Assembly: GCA_913060845.1 (NCBI GenBank)
Contig: CAJXVF010000188.1
Location: 1-5,770 of the forward strand
Direction of reading: 5' to 3'
Source of the DNA: an uncultured Alphaproteobacteria bacterium
Lineage (GTDB): Bacteria > Pseudomonadota > Alphaproteobacteria > Bin95
DNA length: 5,770 nt
Shown here: positions 5,728 to 5,770 of the stretch, one piece after another
Position numbering within the stretch: the first letter of the stretch is position 1
Layout of the letters: every line of letters starts with the position of its first letter
Program-made: the position numbers and the translations under genes
The notes under the pieces: generated by a model
What the model was told of the DNA's origin: nothing
The model's input: only the letters and a program-made list of their open reading frames with translations
Database searches by the model: none

Positions 5728-5770
5728 CTGTCTCTTATACACATCTGACGCTGCCGACGAATAGAGAGGT
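5728..5770. other. Illumina Nextera adapter, not genomic
   Basis: Positions 5728-5746 are CTGTCTCTTATACACATCT, the 19-bp Tn5 mosaic end used in Nextera libraries. Positions 5747-5760 (GACGCTGCCGACGA) are the reverse complement of the Nextera Read 1 adapter tail. Positions 5761-5768 (ATAGAGAG) are the reverse complement of i5 index 502 (CTCTCTAT), and the final GT begins the P5 sequence. The match is exact throughout. These bases are read-through contamination and should be trimmed. Confidence 0.99.

Noticed and set aside
5728..5744. MCIRDR as a genuine N-terminus of the hydroxylase fragment
   Set aside because: The codons are encoded by the Tn5 mosaic end of the Nextera adapter, and the family needs several hundred more N-terminal residues.
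5728..5746. Tn5 mosaic end as a natural transposon terminus
   Set aside because: It is followed directly by Read 1 adapter, i5 index and P5 bases, which occur only in a sequencing library.

Overview
The window is 5,727 bases of bacterial DNA followed by 43 bases of Illumina Nextera adapter. All convincing genes lie on the minus strand, so transcription runs from high to low coordinates. GC-rich codon use, AGGGGAG-type ribosome binding sites and a glcD-glcE pair fit a proteobacterium, most likely an alphaproteobacterium. That placement is inference, because the window holds no rRNA or other taxonomic marker. The adapter shows that the contig was read off the end of a Nextera (Tn5) library fragment.

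Layout in order of transcription. (a) 5727-4868: the 3' part of a flavin-dependent aromatic hydroxylase (MhpA-like C-terminal domain) overlaps by 8 bases a 132-residue protein of unrecognised family. (b) 4867-4742: a spacer with a 6-bp GC hairpin and a weak candidate promoter. (c) 4741-2046: glcD and glcE, the two FAD-binding-type subunits of glycolate oxidase, joined by an ATGA overlap. The iron-sulfur subunit gene glcF, which usually follows, is absent. (d) 1950-1639: a small coiled-coil protein with a YdcH/DUF465-like core. (e) 1545-86: a short stand-alone class III nucleotidyl cyclase-like protein, then a TauD/TfdA-family Fe(II)/2-oxoglutarate dioxygenase, 20 bases apart and probably co-transcribed. 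(f) 85-1: an end fragment with no assignable gene.

The catabolic genes have related themes: aromatic ring hydroxylation, glycolate oxidation to glyoxylate, and oxidative attack on an unidentified small acid by the dioxygenase. Nothing in the sequence ties them into one pathway. I see no rRNA, tRNA, CRISPR array, insertion sequence, phage gene or attachment site. I do not see a new biological system here. The most certain unusual observation is technical: the apparent N-terminus MCIRDR of the last open frame is translated adapter. The biological points most worth a check are the cyclase with Lys at the usual transition-state Arg position, the unknown gene coupled to the hydroxylase, and glcDE without glcF.
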